A stretch of DNA of 64,000 bases, taken from NCBI GenBank assembly GCA_025201375.1, contig JAIWZP010000006.1, positions 682,001-746,000 on the forward strand. Direction: 5' to 3'. The DNA is from Gongronella butleri (Eukaryota > Mucoromycota > Mucoromycetes > Mucorales > Cunninghamellaceae). Positions 1 to 10,988 of this stretch are shown here, one piece after another; the stretch's first letter is position 1; each line of letters begins with the position of its first letter. The translations under genes and the position numbers were made by a program. The notes beneath the pieces are model-generated. The model was not told the origin of the DNA and did not search any database. It saw nothing but the letters and a program-made list of their open reading frames with translations.

Positions 1-1
1 T

Positions 2-112
2 TGCGAGATCGAGTGGTTCCACAACGAGTGTGTCGGCCTGACATCGCCGCCCAAGGGCAAATGGTACTGCAAGAATTGCATTCTCCTCATCAAAAACAAA
101 AAGAAGCTGTAG
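2..112 (+). CDS. C-terminus of an ING-family PHD-finger protein (5' end outside window)
   Basis: The reading frame enters from the left edge and stops at 110-112. Its 36 residues are the second half of a PHD finger, with the run [11 protein letters not shown] and then GKWYCKNC followed by a lysine-rich tail. The spacing of the zinc ligands (H and C in WFHNEC, the CxxC near the end) and the GKWYC block are the ING1-5/Yng/Pho23 signature. ING proteins read H3K4me3 and sit in histone acetyltransferase or deacetylase complexes in the nucleus. The N-terminal ING domain cannot be seen here, so the exact paralogue is open. It converges with the cyclin H gene; the stops are about 240 bp apart. Confidence 0.85.
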   Translation, partial: CEIEWFHNECVGLTSPPKGKWYCKNCILLIKNKKKL

Positions 113-352
113 CTCCTCTACACTGTCCCTTTTTTTGCATTTTTCCTTGTTTTTTATCGTCTCCATCGCCTCATCCCTTTCCCTTCCGCTTGACCCTGTA
201 CATATCGTAATATCCCCACGAGCGCTCTTATTTAAATTAAATTAGTCCACGTGCCGCGTCGCGTCTCTTTTCCTCCAAATTCCGCGTTTTTATCTTATTT
301 CCCAAGCCAACGACTTGTCTCTTCTTTTTTGGCACATTCAAAAAAAAACTTT

Positions 353-1585
353 TTATTCATCTTCCATGGGCGTGCTCTCGTCATCGTCATCGTCGCTGTC
401 CTTAACGGTGCGTGGCCGCTTGTGCTGGGCGTCATCCAATCCATCCAAATCGGCGGCGCGCTTTCTGTACATGGCGGATTCGGGGTTCTTGAGTGGGTTG
501 CGGCACAGGCGCAGTCTCTTGTCGATATCTTGCGCCAATTCCATCTTGACGGGCTGGTTCTCTTCGAGGAACTCATCCATCAGGATGGCCATGGTATAGA
601 GAGTGTTGACCAGCTCCTTGTCGAGCCGCTGCTCCAAGTAAGCGCGCATCTTGAGGTCGAACCCATTGTGCTTTCCAGCGATAACAAACGCGGCGACAGC
701 CAGCTGCGACGGCTGGTAGATGAGCGGTAAATCCGTCAACAACATGTTGTCTATCTTTTCTTGCGCCTTTTCATAGGTGCTCTTCAGCACATCCATGTCC
801 AAATCGCCGTCATTCGTGTGAAACGCGTGCTGCATGTCCAAAAAGTACCCGTACGCGGGTCTGTACGCGTGATGCACCATGTATTCAAAGCTCAGACCCT
901 GCGACACCACGAATTCGAGCCTCAAGATCATGTCGGTGTTTGGCAGCTGCAGGCTCTTGCCGAAATCTTCAATGGACATCCGCTGACTCTCACTCTTGGT
1001 ACTCAAAAAGAGACATGTCAACAAAATATCCTTGGGATGGTAATCCATGATGGAATTGCGCAAAAAGAACCGCTTCAAGTAGATCACCGCCGTTGCCTAA
1101 CAACAACAACAAAAAGAAACAAAATGACACTCGTCAATATGTCCATTGAAGCCATTGAGGGTCATTGAGAGCCATTGAGGGCCCATTGAGAGCCATTGGC
1201 CTTACCATCACGAGCACTGGCAATTTCAAATAGGTACAGATGCTCTGCAGCTGCTGCTCATAATATCGGCACAGCTTGACCTGCTCGTCTGCAGTGACAA
1301 ATTCGATGTTTTTCTCGTCGCCACCCTTTTTTGAGAAAAAAAAAAAAAAAAAGAAGAAGAAGAAGAAGAAGAAGAGAAGATATCATGTTATATTTTCGTC
1401 GGGATCGGCGTATTGAAAGCGTGTTTGCGATTGCTTACGTTTTCCTTGGCCAAGAGAGGTCGGATCCGTTGGATGGTCTGGCTGTTACACGTCTGACGCA
1501 GTTCCCACAGCTGTGGTGCGCTGAAACGCCAGTGTCGATACTGTGAAGACTCTTCAAAAAGAGGGGGAGGCCGTGTGTCTGACAT
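353..1585 (-). CDS. Cyclin H homologue (TFIIH/CAK cyclin subunit)
   Basis: Three exons on the minus strand, 1585-1439, 1325-1206 and 1096-353, join in phase to give 336 residues, close to animal cyclin H (323). The start MSDTRPPP is followed by SSQYRHWRFS, the conserved cyclin H N-terminus. The first cyclin fold carries VIYLKRFFLRNSIMDYHP and LTCLFLSTKSES. The tail is acidic and basic (DSDDDDDES). Cyclin H binds Cdk7 in the CDK-activating kinase module of TFIIH, which phosphorylates the RNA polymerase II C-terminal domain. Introns are 113 and 109 nt; the first contains a long A/GAA tract that reads as TTC/T on the coding strand. The exon phases fit exactly, so the model is firm. The likely yeast counterpart is Ccl1/Mcs2. 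Confidence 0.93.
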
Positions 1586-2129
1586 GCTGCCGACAGAAAA
1601 GAAAAAGAAAAGGCGAAAGAAAATGGGCAATTGGGCGTCGGCTCCGCTTTTTTCCTTTTGTGCTTTGCCACACGCCGCGCCGTGCCGCGATCGCCCTCGT
1701 GCCGTGCCTGGCCACTTTTTTCTCTCTATCTCTCTTTCATCTGTCACAATCGGCTACAGCAGCCGCCAAGGCCACCATTGAGATCAATGGCTGCGAAATG
1801 CGTGTCAAAAAGCAAAATTTCCTCGATAATCAACAGTTTTGGGTGCCACCCACAAGTCAACAGAAGAATCTCAGCATGAACACCCGCTTTTTTAAGACCA
1901 ACTTTTTTTTTCTTTTTTCAACAATCGAACAGGATGAACAGAGTGCTGAGGCCATGGAACAAGGAGATTCTCTCTTTTTGAGACAGTGCTTCGCCTCTAT
2001 TTAAAAGTTATACATCTGTTTGACAGACCAACGTTCTGCGCGTCAATCGTTGAGTCCCAATGGCTATATCACTGCTGAGCCAATTGGGAATTTAGAATTG
2101 GCACATCCACTCTGATAATTGTATAAACG

Positions 2130-2165
<36 letters not shown>

Positions 2166-2399
2166 TGGACAAGGAGGAAAAAAGTGCGACGCGACGCGCT
2201 TCCCTTTACAAACGCAGAGATTGCCATCGGTGGCAGCGTCCATTTGTCTCAAGGCTCTTTTTTGCTCTGCTGAATTGCATGCATATTAGAGCGGATGGAG
2301 GCGTATAGCGTGTCCCGCCCACATTTTGGCATTTTGACTCTCTCTTTCGCTTTTTTTTCATACTTCTTCTGCTCCTCGCTCAGCACCACGATTGATCGC
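1586..2399. other. Divergent intergenic region (cyclin H / F-box), no gene seen
   Basis: This space separates the starts of cyclin H (minus) and the F-box locus (plus), so it should hold both promoters. The open frames here are broken by homopolymers and match no family. It contains CT-rich stretches and one 34-nt adenine run at 2130-2163. No clear TATA box was found. Confidence 0.6.
2130..2163. repeat. Poly(A) homopolymer, 34 nt
   Basis: An uninterrupted run of 34 A in the divergent promoter region. Runs of 26-39 nt recur at several other sites in the window. Confidence 0.9.
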
Positions 2400-2492
2400 A
2401 TGTCAGGCGAGATCGTGCGCCTGATTTTGAGTCAATTGCCCAAGGATGATCAGCTTGAGAAGCGTTTTGAGGTGCGTCTTACTTTTGCATGA
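2400..2492 (+). pseudogene. Duplicated N-terminal half of an F-box (relic or alternative first exon)
   Basis: From the ATG at 2400 the frame reads a 24-residue F-box first half containing IVRLILSQLPKDD, then a GTGCGT that could be a donor, and stops at 2490-2492. It parallels the start of the next gene (LLLAILRGVPKDD), so it looks like a duplicated F-box start. If GTGCGT is used as a donor, the AG just before codon ATG in LLEMRLTSRS (about 2692) would restore frame and give a complete F-box from an alternative first exon. Otherwise it is a dead fragment. Sequence alone does not decide. Confidence 0.45.
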
Positions 2493-2620
2493 ATGGCGGA
2501 CATTAAATCAGGATCACCATCACCCACCTGTCCCCTCCTTTTTCATGTTGACCACTTTCTTTCGTCTTTTTTTCTTTTTACTTTTACTTGACTTTCTTCT
2601 TCTCCTTGTCGCAACTGCTG

Positions 2621-4462
2621 ATGACGAATTGCTTGCCTGATGAACTTTTGCTCGCGATTCTGCGCGGTGTGCCAAAGGATGACCTGCTTGAGATGCGTTT
2701 GACGTCGCGCTCCTTTTGCCGCGTCGCCACGGAGCTCTATTTCAGCCAAACCAAGGTGATCATCAATGAAGGGCACCAATTAATGCAACTATGCCGCCTA
2801 TTCGCGCATGCCGGCGCTGCGACACTGCCCATCCACTATCTCGTACTGGATTGGGAGGCCTGGAAAACGCACAATCGCTGGTTTAACGACAAGGACATCC
2901 AGATGCTCGGCCGTGTAACGCCATACCTGTCGCATGTGCGCTCTCTGTGTATCAGACTACCTGAAGAGATGATTCAAACCTTGAATTGCGTGAAATGGGG
3001 TGCTTTTCGACAATTTTTTACGTTGCCTCGTTTGTACCAGCTTAAGCTCTACTTGCCATACACCACGATGCTCCCAAATTATCCACTGCCGTCGACATTC
3101 TCGCCGCACCTCACCAATCTGCACTTGGGGGGTCACTTTGATCTTCGCGCCATCCTCATGTTTGTTGAGCATCTACACGAGTTGAAAATCCTGCACGTCG
3201 ACATGTATTTGCGCATAAATCTCGATGAACAGCTGCTTGATAAGATTGCCAATGAAAGACGCCACAAAATATCGCAGAATCGACGGGTTCAGGTGGTGTC
3301 GCTCTCGCTATGTGTGCGCGACCCTCAGGCCATCCATTTGATGCGACTCCTTTTCTTTTTTTTCTACGTCACACCGTGCTTGAGCACGTTATTCGTCTAT
3401 GTGTTCGCCGACGATCTGGTGTCGGGCCCTTTGGATCCTTCCACCCAGCCATTCGACGCAATAAACACGATCTGGACATGCATTGGCTTTCCCCGGTCCT
3501 TGTGCATTATCAACGATTCAGAGTATTCTCCTTCAGCATCTTCGTCCAATCTTCCTGTTTACACTGAAACCCGCCAATGCGATTTCAATCTCGAGCACGT
3601 CGCGCTAAAAGTGAATCCTCTGGTGGTGTTCCCGCTTTTGAGCTTTTTGCCACGCGACAGAATTGCGTCCCTTGTCTTTGATTATCCTATTCCCTATGAT
3701 GGCGATGAACGTGTCTGGCCAAACCTCTTCCGCGTCATGCCGTCCTTGCCACTATTGAAGAGTCTCAGGGTTGGTCATGATTTTCAAGATTCTACCTTTT
3801 TGGATGCAGATGACCTAAGTGCCCTGGTCCGTCATGATACACTCACACAACTGACGATGGCAGAAATTGCCTTTGACTCGCCGGCCACCTTTGAAACCTT
3901 CCTGCACGCGTTTCCGCAAATTCGTCAAGTTACGCTGCATTGGTGCTTTTGCATGCCAGTGGATGAGCCCGGTCTGACCGCCATGAACAATCCAATTGCA
4001 CTGAAGCTGCGATCCGTGTATATGAATATCAATCATGAGATATTCGAAAGATTTCACTGGTGGCCGCTCCCGGTGTTTGATCTGCAGCTTCAATTGTATG
4101 GAATTGGCTATGCAATGTCGCTGCACATAGTTCTACAGGATCCTTTGTATGCCCGTGGCGCTTCAACGCGTGTATGGGTCCTTCAACAAGCGGCTGATCC
4201 CGACCTCAAGTGTTATGAGCTCAATACGGACGAGGTGCAGCGCCTTTTTACCGTTCGTGACAATCCCCCTGCAGGTTTCTTTGAATTTGTCTCTCATATG
4301 GCTCACGCGGAAAGTCATCCTACCTTTTATCACGCTGCACACTGCCTACTTCAGAATCATTTATCCGTCTATTGTTGCCAATCGCTCGAATATTGTACTT
4401 TCACTCAGAAAGAATATGATTTCTATCGTGATTTTGACATCCAAGCACAAATTGACTTTTAG
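2621..4462 (+). CDS. F-box protein with long leucine-rich C-terminal region
   Basis: Single exon, 613 residues from the ATG at 2621, chosen because the F-box starts at once (MTNCLPDELLLAILRGVPKD, then LRL/MRLTSRSFCRVATELYF). F-box proteins recruit substrates to SCF (Skp1-Cul1) ubiquitin ligases. Residues after about 60 are leucine-rich and hydrophobic without clear repeat consensus, as in many fungal F-box/LRR-like proteins, and probably form the substrate-binding solenoid. There is no sign of introns, unlike most neighbours. The substrate cannot be told. A half F-box lies 200 bp upstream. Confidence 0.75.
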   Translation: MTNCLPDELLLAILRGVPKDDLLEMRLTSRSFCRVATELYFSQTKVIINEGHQLMQLCRLFAHAGAATLPIHYLVLDWEAWKTHNRWFNDKDIQMLGRVTPYLSHVRSLCIRLPEEMIQTLNCVKWGAFRQFFTLPRLYQLKLYLPYTTMLPNYPLPSTFSPHLTNLHLGGHFDLRAILMFVEHLHELKILHVDMYLRINLDEQLLDKIANERRHKISQNRRVQVVSLSLCVRDPQAIHLMRLLFFFFYVTPCLSTLFVYVFADDLVSGPLDPSTQPFDAINTIWTCIGFPRSLCIINDSEYSPSASSSNLPVYTETRQCDFNLEHVALKVNPLVVFPLLSFLPRDRIASLVFDYPIPYDGDERVWPNLFRVMPSLPLLKSLRVGHDFQDSTFLDADDLSALVRHDTLTQLTMAEIAFDSPATFETFLHAFPQIRQVTLHWCFCMPVDEPGLTAMNNPIALKLRSVYMNINHEIFERFHWWPLPVFDLQLQLYGIGYAMSLHIVLQDPLYARGASTRVWVLQQAADPDLKCYELNTDEVQRLFTVRDNPPAGFFEFVSHMAHAESHPTFYHAAHCLLQNHLSVYCCQSLEYCTFTQKEYDFYRDFDIQAQIDF

Positions 4463-5309
4463 CATGATCAGCTCTATCTTCTCCCTTTCGACTCTTTCTC
4501 TCTCTGCATAATGGGCGTGGCCTTCATCATCCTATCTTTAGTCTTTTCAATACTGATGTCCCTTTTTTCCTCGTTGTATGATACGGGCCCATAGTTGCTT
4601 TTCTTTTGCCCATCATCATTTGACAATCACATTGAAAAAAAAATAAATCCATGTACAGTACCTACTGTACAGTAACCCAATTTCCATCTCATAAAAATTA
4701 CCATCTTGTACCGGTAGCTAGACAAGTATGATACTGTATGTCATGTCAGTGGCATTGGACAGCAGGAAGAGTTGAGTGTCAATGGTGGGCTGTGAAACAG
4801 CCTATGTGCACGCTCTGTCAATAGAGTAGTGTGTGTCTGTGAAACAATGCGTATAGTAAATAGATTGTGTAACCCGCCCTGCTGGTGGCTAGCTGAATAC
4901 TGTAGTATAAGTAGACACCGGGTTTTCTACATAATAAAGAACCGCGCGCCCCTTGATCTCGTATCTCTCTCTGGTCCTGTACCGTATCCTCAATTTTTAT
5001 TTTTTTTAACCCGTGATCCCGTCTACAATCACATGATACTGTACCTACATTACAGTAAAAATAATGCATCAGACTCGCCATCAATATGTACAAAAAGTCG
5101 ACATTTTACTAATTAAAATACTGTACTGCTGTACAAAGTACAATACAGTATGCCATTCTCTGATAAAATGGCTGGAGTACAAAAATTGCAACAAAAAATG
5201 CAAAATTGATGTTTACGGTACGTATCATAAGAAAAGGTGCAGCGCCGCCTACGTCGTACCTTATGAGTTATGATACAGTAGAACGTAGTACCGGTACTTC
5301 TTCGCTTTG

Positions 5310-6610
5310 AAAAAGAAAAAGGCGTGCTTTCTGGACTTTGCCGGCCTGTTGTTGTGCCTCCAGAACTTTTTTTACAGTCTGCTTGATGGTTGATGCCTTG
5401 ATTGCTTGCCCGCTAATACAGTATAAATGAAACCCGCATCATGGGCTGCTGACATACTGTACCTTGATGATGATACAGTACCTAATAATTAACTACTACA
5501 GTATACTGTATCCCAGTAGTGTTCAAGCTTCTTCAACAAGTGAGTTCAAGACGAATGAACAACCCGCTCAATTTTCTTTGGACTCGAAAATGCCAACAAG
5601 CAAAAATAACCTACTGTACACGTGTACAGTATCATATTTGCACTATCATATTTTGCATTCATCTGTCCATCTGCATGGTCAACCCCGCTCAAAAATAGTC
5701 GCATCGAATTCAGCGCAAAATTTGCAACAAAAAAGCTTAAACCCCGCCCCAAAGCCTTACGACCACTTTTAAAAAATTCAGGGGTCACTCAGGGGTCACA
5801 CATTTCAATCTCAGACAATAACAAATTGGGAAATTTCGAACTCCGGATGATCAATGCGTCCCCAACAGGTAACTCCGACGATTTGCTATTGGCTGGCAAA
5901 ATGGCAAGTCGCGCTAACTTGAGAAAAATGCCCAAAGAGTGACGCATGAACGGCGATCGACTGAGAAAAGTGCTTACTTTGGGCTTTTTTTTTGCAAAAA
6001 TTTAAGGTTTGAGACTTCCAATAAGTGCGTGGATTGCATGGATTTTTTATTTTTTCATATTTTTTATTTTTTTATTTTGCACACTTCTGTGCGTTGAGTG
6101 GGCCGCAGCAGCCTGGTGAAATGGTCGAACATGCAAAAAAGTTCAAACCCAATCTAGGGCGCTGCAAGTTGTCCCATTAGGTGCTTTGCCACCATGTTTG
6201 TTAGTAAAACTGCAATAAAAATCAGAGGTTTATTAGACCGCTGTCGAGCAAGTCGCGACCAGAGATTTTGGTGAAAAAGTGGATTTTCTCTGCGAGTTTT
6301 AGCCATCCATCGATGAAACAACTGGTCTCATCATTCGATAGATATGCAAGAGGTGCATTCGATACGTACGACGTTAAAAGCACCGTGGGGTTTTTTTAGT
6401 TGTTGAGAAAAGTGAGTTTGAAAATTTATAATCCAAAATGTTTGATCATTGATCGACTTTTCATGCAAGAAGCGTGTACTGTATGATACAGTTAAATAGG
6501 TAAAGTTGGTACTTATTCATCATGCATCGGGCAAACAACAATCCGAAAATGACAGTCGGGTGTGCCTCTTTCGATTGATGTCATTTTCACCACGATCCAC
6601 AAAATACCGG
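5310..6610 (+). repeat. Dispersed repeat, segment A, copy 1
   Basis: Aligns by eye with 26100-27220. Shared blocks include GGCCTG-TGTGCCTCCAGAA (5350 / 26160), TCAGGGGTCACACATTTCAA (5790 / 26470), GGCGATCGACTGAGAA (5953 / 26630) and TATTAGACCG-TGTCGA (6231 / 26911). Copies have diverged by substitutions and small indels, and no conserved coding frame runs through them. The repeat class is unknown. Confidence 0.75.
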
Positions 6611-6904
6611 TACTACCGTACATACCGTACGGTGGTACAGTAGTTGTTGTACTGTAATTTGTAGAATTCAGGTTGCTGAATTGCCACGCCAATCACACTC
6701 ACACCCTGGCAGGTGGCAACCGGGCTACGTACTGTAAACACGTTCTGTTTATCGATAGAAATGAAGTAAAAATCTAGGGTTGACCATGTTGTGATTTTGG
6801 CGAAAAATGCAATTGGACTTTTCAGCCCAATCAAGGTCAACTCGACGAGGACAAGCTGCAGAGCTTTGAAACATGGGTCAGAGCACGAATTTCTGCGTCT
6901 ACGT

Positions 6905-6935
6905 ATGCATGATACTGTATCATACAGTATGAGTG
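6905..6935. repeat. TACTGTA/TACAGTA palindrome cluster
   Basis: At 6907-6930 ATGATACTGTA runs directly into TCATACAGTATGA, a nearly perfect palindrome. Similar head-to-head motifs occur at 4660-4740, 5615-5640, 6476-6490 and 12187-12210. They lie mainly in repeat islands, not in exons. Confidence 0.7.
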
Positions 6936-7139
6936 CTGGTGATCTGTAAAAAAATACTCTACTGTAAATGAACTTTGGCCGGAACAGATGCGATCAAGGC
7001 ATCAAGCGAATTTTGAACAGTTTACAGTAAAAATCGGGATATCACGCACGATAAATGAGCGGCGGTTAGCCTCATATCTTTGGACTTTGGCTATACAGTA
7101 TGACAGCCGTGTTATGATAGCGTCCCATTTTTTTGTTAC

Positions 7140-7450
7140 TGTAAAAGCGTGCATATTTTACCCTTTAAACACCAAAAAAGAACGTGTTTTGCAGACTTTG
7201 CCGGTCTGCTGTGCCTCCAGAATTTTTTTTTACAGCCTGCTCGCCCGTCATCACGAAATAAACTATTTAGCCCAGGGACCACCAGTTCTTAAGATAGACC
7301 CGCCCAATTTTGTTTTTTGGACTCGAAAACGCCAGAGGGCAACCTCATATCATATTTGTACTATATTGTATTCATCTCGGATCTCGCCATCTGCATGGCT
7401 GATGACCCCAATCAAAAACAGTTGCATCAAATTCAGGAGATCTGTGGCGC
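7140..7450 (+). repeat. Dispersed repeat, segment A, partial copy 3
   Basis: Matches the first 300 nt of segment A: CCTTTAAACACCAAAA (7160 / 26120), CTGCTGTGCCTCCAGAA (7208 / 26161), CCTGCTCGCCCG (7237 / 26191) and GGACTCGAAAA (7319 / 26273). It ends near 7450 and is followed directly by a segment C copy. Confidence 0.7.
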
Positions 7451-7454
7451 GTTT

Positions 7455-7700
7455 TCGCGATGGCATTCGCCTGGAAAGAAAAATTAAAAAATCTGCTCAT
7501 TGCTACAGTAGTCAACGAGCAGATGGGCCATACAGTACTCTTTTTGGACACTCATCTTGGTTTCTTCGCATGGCTTCATTGTGTGCGCAAGTTTGGTGCG
7601 TTTTTAAAAAATTCATTTTTTTTCTCGGATGCCTCCTGTCACTGCTCATTATTTGATTTGCGCGTTCTTCTGCGCCACATTGCCATGTAACCCCCCCCAA
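7455..7700 (+). repeat. Dispersed repeat, segment C, copy 1
   Basis: Shares GGAAAGAAAAATT (7473 / 62207), ATTGCT..GTCAAC (7499 / 62231), GTGTGCGCAAGTTTGG (7580 / 29122 with changes) and TTTGATTTGCGC (7650 / 29195) with the 3' parts of the repeats at 29.0-29.3 kb and 62.2-62.4 kb, and in reverse with 12.06-12.35 kb. Confidence 0.7.
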
Positions 7701-8281
7701 ATAAATCGTGCCCGTTTGGCTGAATACCTCCTGGTGGCCAGTTCACACTGTTCGGTGCCATAAAAATCGGGGATCAATCTGGTCGGACTCAAACAAGCGG
7801 TCCTTTCTGAATAACTTCACTTACAGTAATTCGCCGTTATTCCATTAGATTACGTCATATCGCCGCTGTGAAAATGCTTGCATTGACGCAGACCGCGAAT
7901 TGGCTACATTTGCTTACGCCATACCATTGCAGATTGTAATGTCCGTTGCCAAGCAATTCAGGTTTGTAAAGTTTAAATTCGATTTTGACAAGGGAAAAAA
8001 TCTACCAGGGCCCCATGCTCTGTTTTTCGGCAACTTTGGGCTTCTAAATTTGTTGGCGCATGCAGCGCATGTCAATATTTCGTGTTGCAACGGGGAAGGA
8101 GAGAGCGAGGCAAATGACTGGCGGTAGCATTACCTTTAATACATATTTTTGGCGAGAATAAAAGAGTAAACAATAATCATAATACATATAATGGGTGGTG
8201 CAAAGAGCATAAAAAAATGACCGATCATCATCATAAAAAAAAGGGATACATAAGAAAAAAAATACGAAAATAGAAAGGGAC

Positions 8282-10157
8282 CTAATAAAAAGCGTTTTCG
8301 GTGGGACGAAGCATAGGATCATAACGCTCAGTGGGGTAATCTGGGATGGGTCTAGGCGGCAGGGAGGCAGCCGACGGCATGGCGTGGCCCGCGGGCGGCG
8401 TGGTCGACGGTGCGGATGAGGGTGGCGGTGGCGACACAATATCCATCAGATCAGGCATGAATGGATTGGGGTACGGGTAATAAGGCTGTTGCTGCTGCTG
8501 TTGCTGCTGCTGTTGGTGTTGTTGGTGTTGTTGGTGTTGTTGTTGTTGGTGGTGCGGATGAGGGTGATGTGTCTGTTGATGGGGATGTGTGGGATGTTGA
8601 TGATGAGAATGGTGCATTGGCGCGGGTGGTGGCGAGAGCATAAAAGTGGCGTCGTCGCCTTGATGTGTGCCCTGGGAGGGAGGTGGCGAGAAGCGCATAT
8701 CAATGCGGAATGGCCTGGACGAAGATGAAGATGACGACGTCGGCGACGCGAGCAAGAATGCGCTATTTCCGGTGCTTGTATTGTTGCTGGTGGTGCCCAT
8801 GGCGGAGGTGATGATGTTTGGCACGCCTCCGGCGGCAGCCATGGGCATGGAGGACGACGACGCGGCCTGGACAGGCGGCGGGCTGCTGAGTGAGGAGGAT
8901 TCAGGCGAGCGCTGTTGCGGGGAGCGCGACGAGCGGACGTACAGATGGAACGATGGCACCATGACGGTCTGAACACCCTTCATGGTTGGCAATTTGCGTT
9001 TCTTGCTTGGCGATTCGTCGGAAGTGGCGACGACAGAGGATGACGCGGTGGAGGACGACGTAGAGGCGACCTGGGAGGCCACTGAGCGCGTCGTTACCTC
9101 GATGTTCTGGATACCATCCATTTGCAGGTCGCTGGCGGGCGCAAGATCGCCAATCAAACAAGTGAAATTGTCGACCATTCGTTGCATATCGCCCTGCACA
9201 CATTGTGCCCATTCCTCGTTCGAGGCGACAAGCGCGCACAGTTGCGCAGACAGGGACAAAAGACGGCGTGTGCGATCGACCGTGTATCGCTGGCGAATTC
9301 GCTTCCTTTCCTCGGTCAATCGATTGTAAAAACGCCTTTCATTCCACGTGATGTCCGGAAATCGTTGCTTGACGGCGTCGCGGATCTCGTGCGTCTGCAG
9401 GTGCTGCTGAGCGAGGTAGATGATCATGTCATTGACTTGCGCAGGCCACGCCTTGATCATCTCGCTTGGCGACATCATCTCGTGGTTGTGCTCGGAGGCA
9501 TTGGGATTCATGGACTTGCGAAATTCCCACTGGTGTTGCTCGTTTTCGGACAGTACGACGCGCCAGCGGCAATCACAGCGTTTCGAGGGGCGCTTGCGTT
9601 GAGGAGTGGTCTTTGGGTGGCGTTGGGAGTCCGGCAGGCCCTCTCTGGAGCAATAGACATAAATGTTCTATTGAAGCGCAGCAAGAGCAACAAGAAACAA
9701 GGAGTGTCAGCACGACAACGGAGTGAGAGAGAGGAGTGAAGAGGGCAGAGGGGGTGGAAGAGAGACGGAGGGAAAAAAAAAAAGACACGAAAAAGAAAAA
9801 AAAAATAGACAAAAGAGAGGGAAAAAAAATGGCACCCCTCGCCCCTCATTATTTTTTTTTCCTTTTTTTATTTTACTTACGCGATTGGCACTTGCTTCTT
9901 GCTTGACTGTGAAACCAAACTCGGCGCAAATCTTGCGACAGTGCTCAATGGCTGAAACGGTATCAGGAAAGGGGCGTTTCAACAGCTGGTCATACAATGG
10001 AGCCATCTAAAGAATGAATGCGCGCGAAGCAAAGCGAGCGAGCAAAAAGAGAGAGGGCACATGAAACACCTTTCAATTGTGGGGTAATACAAAGGAGAGC
10101 TGAGCTTACGGATGGTGCATGATTCAACGCGGGCTGATCTTGGGATAACGTCATCAT
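8282..10157 (-). CDS. FAR1-type DNA-binding protein (WRKY-GCM1-like zinc finger) with polyQ/His tail
   Basis: Exons 10157-10110, 10006-9881 and 9667-8282 join in phase to 519 residues. The FAR1 fold spans exons 2-3: a helix with FPDTVSAIEHCRKICAEFGF, a strand NIYVYCSREG, then KRCDCRWRVV, WEFRKS and the ligand pair HNHE. The pattern C-x(n)-C-x(n)-HxH is that of FAR1/FHY3 and transposase-derived DNA-binding domains. A basic region follows (RFYNRLTEERKRIRQR). The C-terminal half is low complexity, rich in Ser/Pro/His, with a polyglutamine tract encoded at about 8485-8560. No transposase DDE/D core is present, so it is probably a domesticated transcription regulator. The first 16-residue exon is tentative; translation could start at MAPLYDQ (10006). 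Confidence 0.8.
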
Positions 10158-10988
10158 CTTGGTCCAGATTGCAAACTTGATCACTTGGTACACATACAAT
10201 CAAGGAAAGAAAAAGAAAAAAAAAAACAAAAAAAGGAAAAAGAAGAGGGAAAAAATAAAACGATAAAAAAGAGTGGAAAGAGAGGCCAGAAAAAAAATGG
10301 GCGGGCAAGAACAGGGAGGTTGTGAAAAAGTAAACCTTTGTTCCTTTGCGGGTCTCCTTGCTCCTTCTGTCTTGCACAAAAACGGCAATTCGAGTCAGGG
10401 GGAAACAAAGAAAAAATAGGCTTGAGAGAACAATGAAACGAATTTGGGATGCAAAACAATGACCAGGAGGAGTGAGTGACGCGCGCCCTTTTTTTTTTTT
10501 CCCTGGGTCATTAGGATGAAGGCCAGGAAAAAAAAAAAAGAAAAAAAAACAAGGAGAGGAAGCGCGTCGCCAGCCAATTGAGTGGTTAAAAAAAAAACGA
10601 TCGACAAACATGGAGACAAAGCATGAAAAAAAAAAAAAGCATGGACGGATGATGTGCTGCTCACGCATCCATGGCACTTGTCAATCACACAACCCTCTGG
10701 TCGTCTCCTTGATTCAATTAAGGGCATTTTTTTCTCTCAACCCATTTTTGGCGCGTTTTTGGACCCTTGGGACGCACACACACTTCCAGCAGCGCCAATT
10801 GCCCACCCCCTTGTGCTCCCTTTCGTCCCCTTTCTGTCCCTTCCTCCTTAAAAAACAGGAGAAGGTGCCTCTCTCTTCTCTTTTGATCACTTTTTAAACG
10901 GATCTCCTCCTATTCATCTTGACTTGTGTCAGATGATACCGTGCTTTTTATGTTGTCTCGTGAGAAAAAAAAAAAAAAAACTAATTCA
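10158..10988. other. Intergenic region between SCOC and the FAR1-like gene
   Basis: It holds the 5' flank of the FAR1-like gene and the 3' flank of the SCOC gene. Sequence is dominated by A- and T-rich runs; the open frames translate to polyphenylalanine-like peptides and are not genes. Confidence 0.6.

Larger units (their letters stand above)
4463..8281. other. Gene-free region with dispersed repeats
   Basis: No frame here resembles a protein. The first 200 nt after the F-box stop contain an AATAAA-like signal (near 4640). From about 4650 the DNA is AT-rich and full of TACTGTA/TACAGTA motifs, often as ATGATACTGTA. Between about 5310 and 7690 lie copies of the dispersed repeat described separately (segments A and C). 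The last 130 nt before 8282 are the 3' flank of the FAR1-like gene. Confidence 0.7.

Noticed and set aside
1543..2004. 153-codon plus-strand frame upstream of cyclin H
   Set aside because: It overlaps the cyclin H first exon antisense and is full of Phe/Ser from T/C-rich DNA; no homology.
6000..6900. tRNA genes in AT-rich repeat DNA (GTTCAAACC-like boxes)
   Set aside because: No matching A box, cloverleaf or anticodon stem around the B-box-like strings. No tRNA or rRNA gene was found anywhere in the window by eye.
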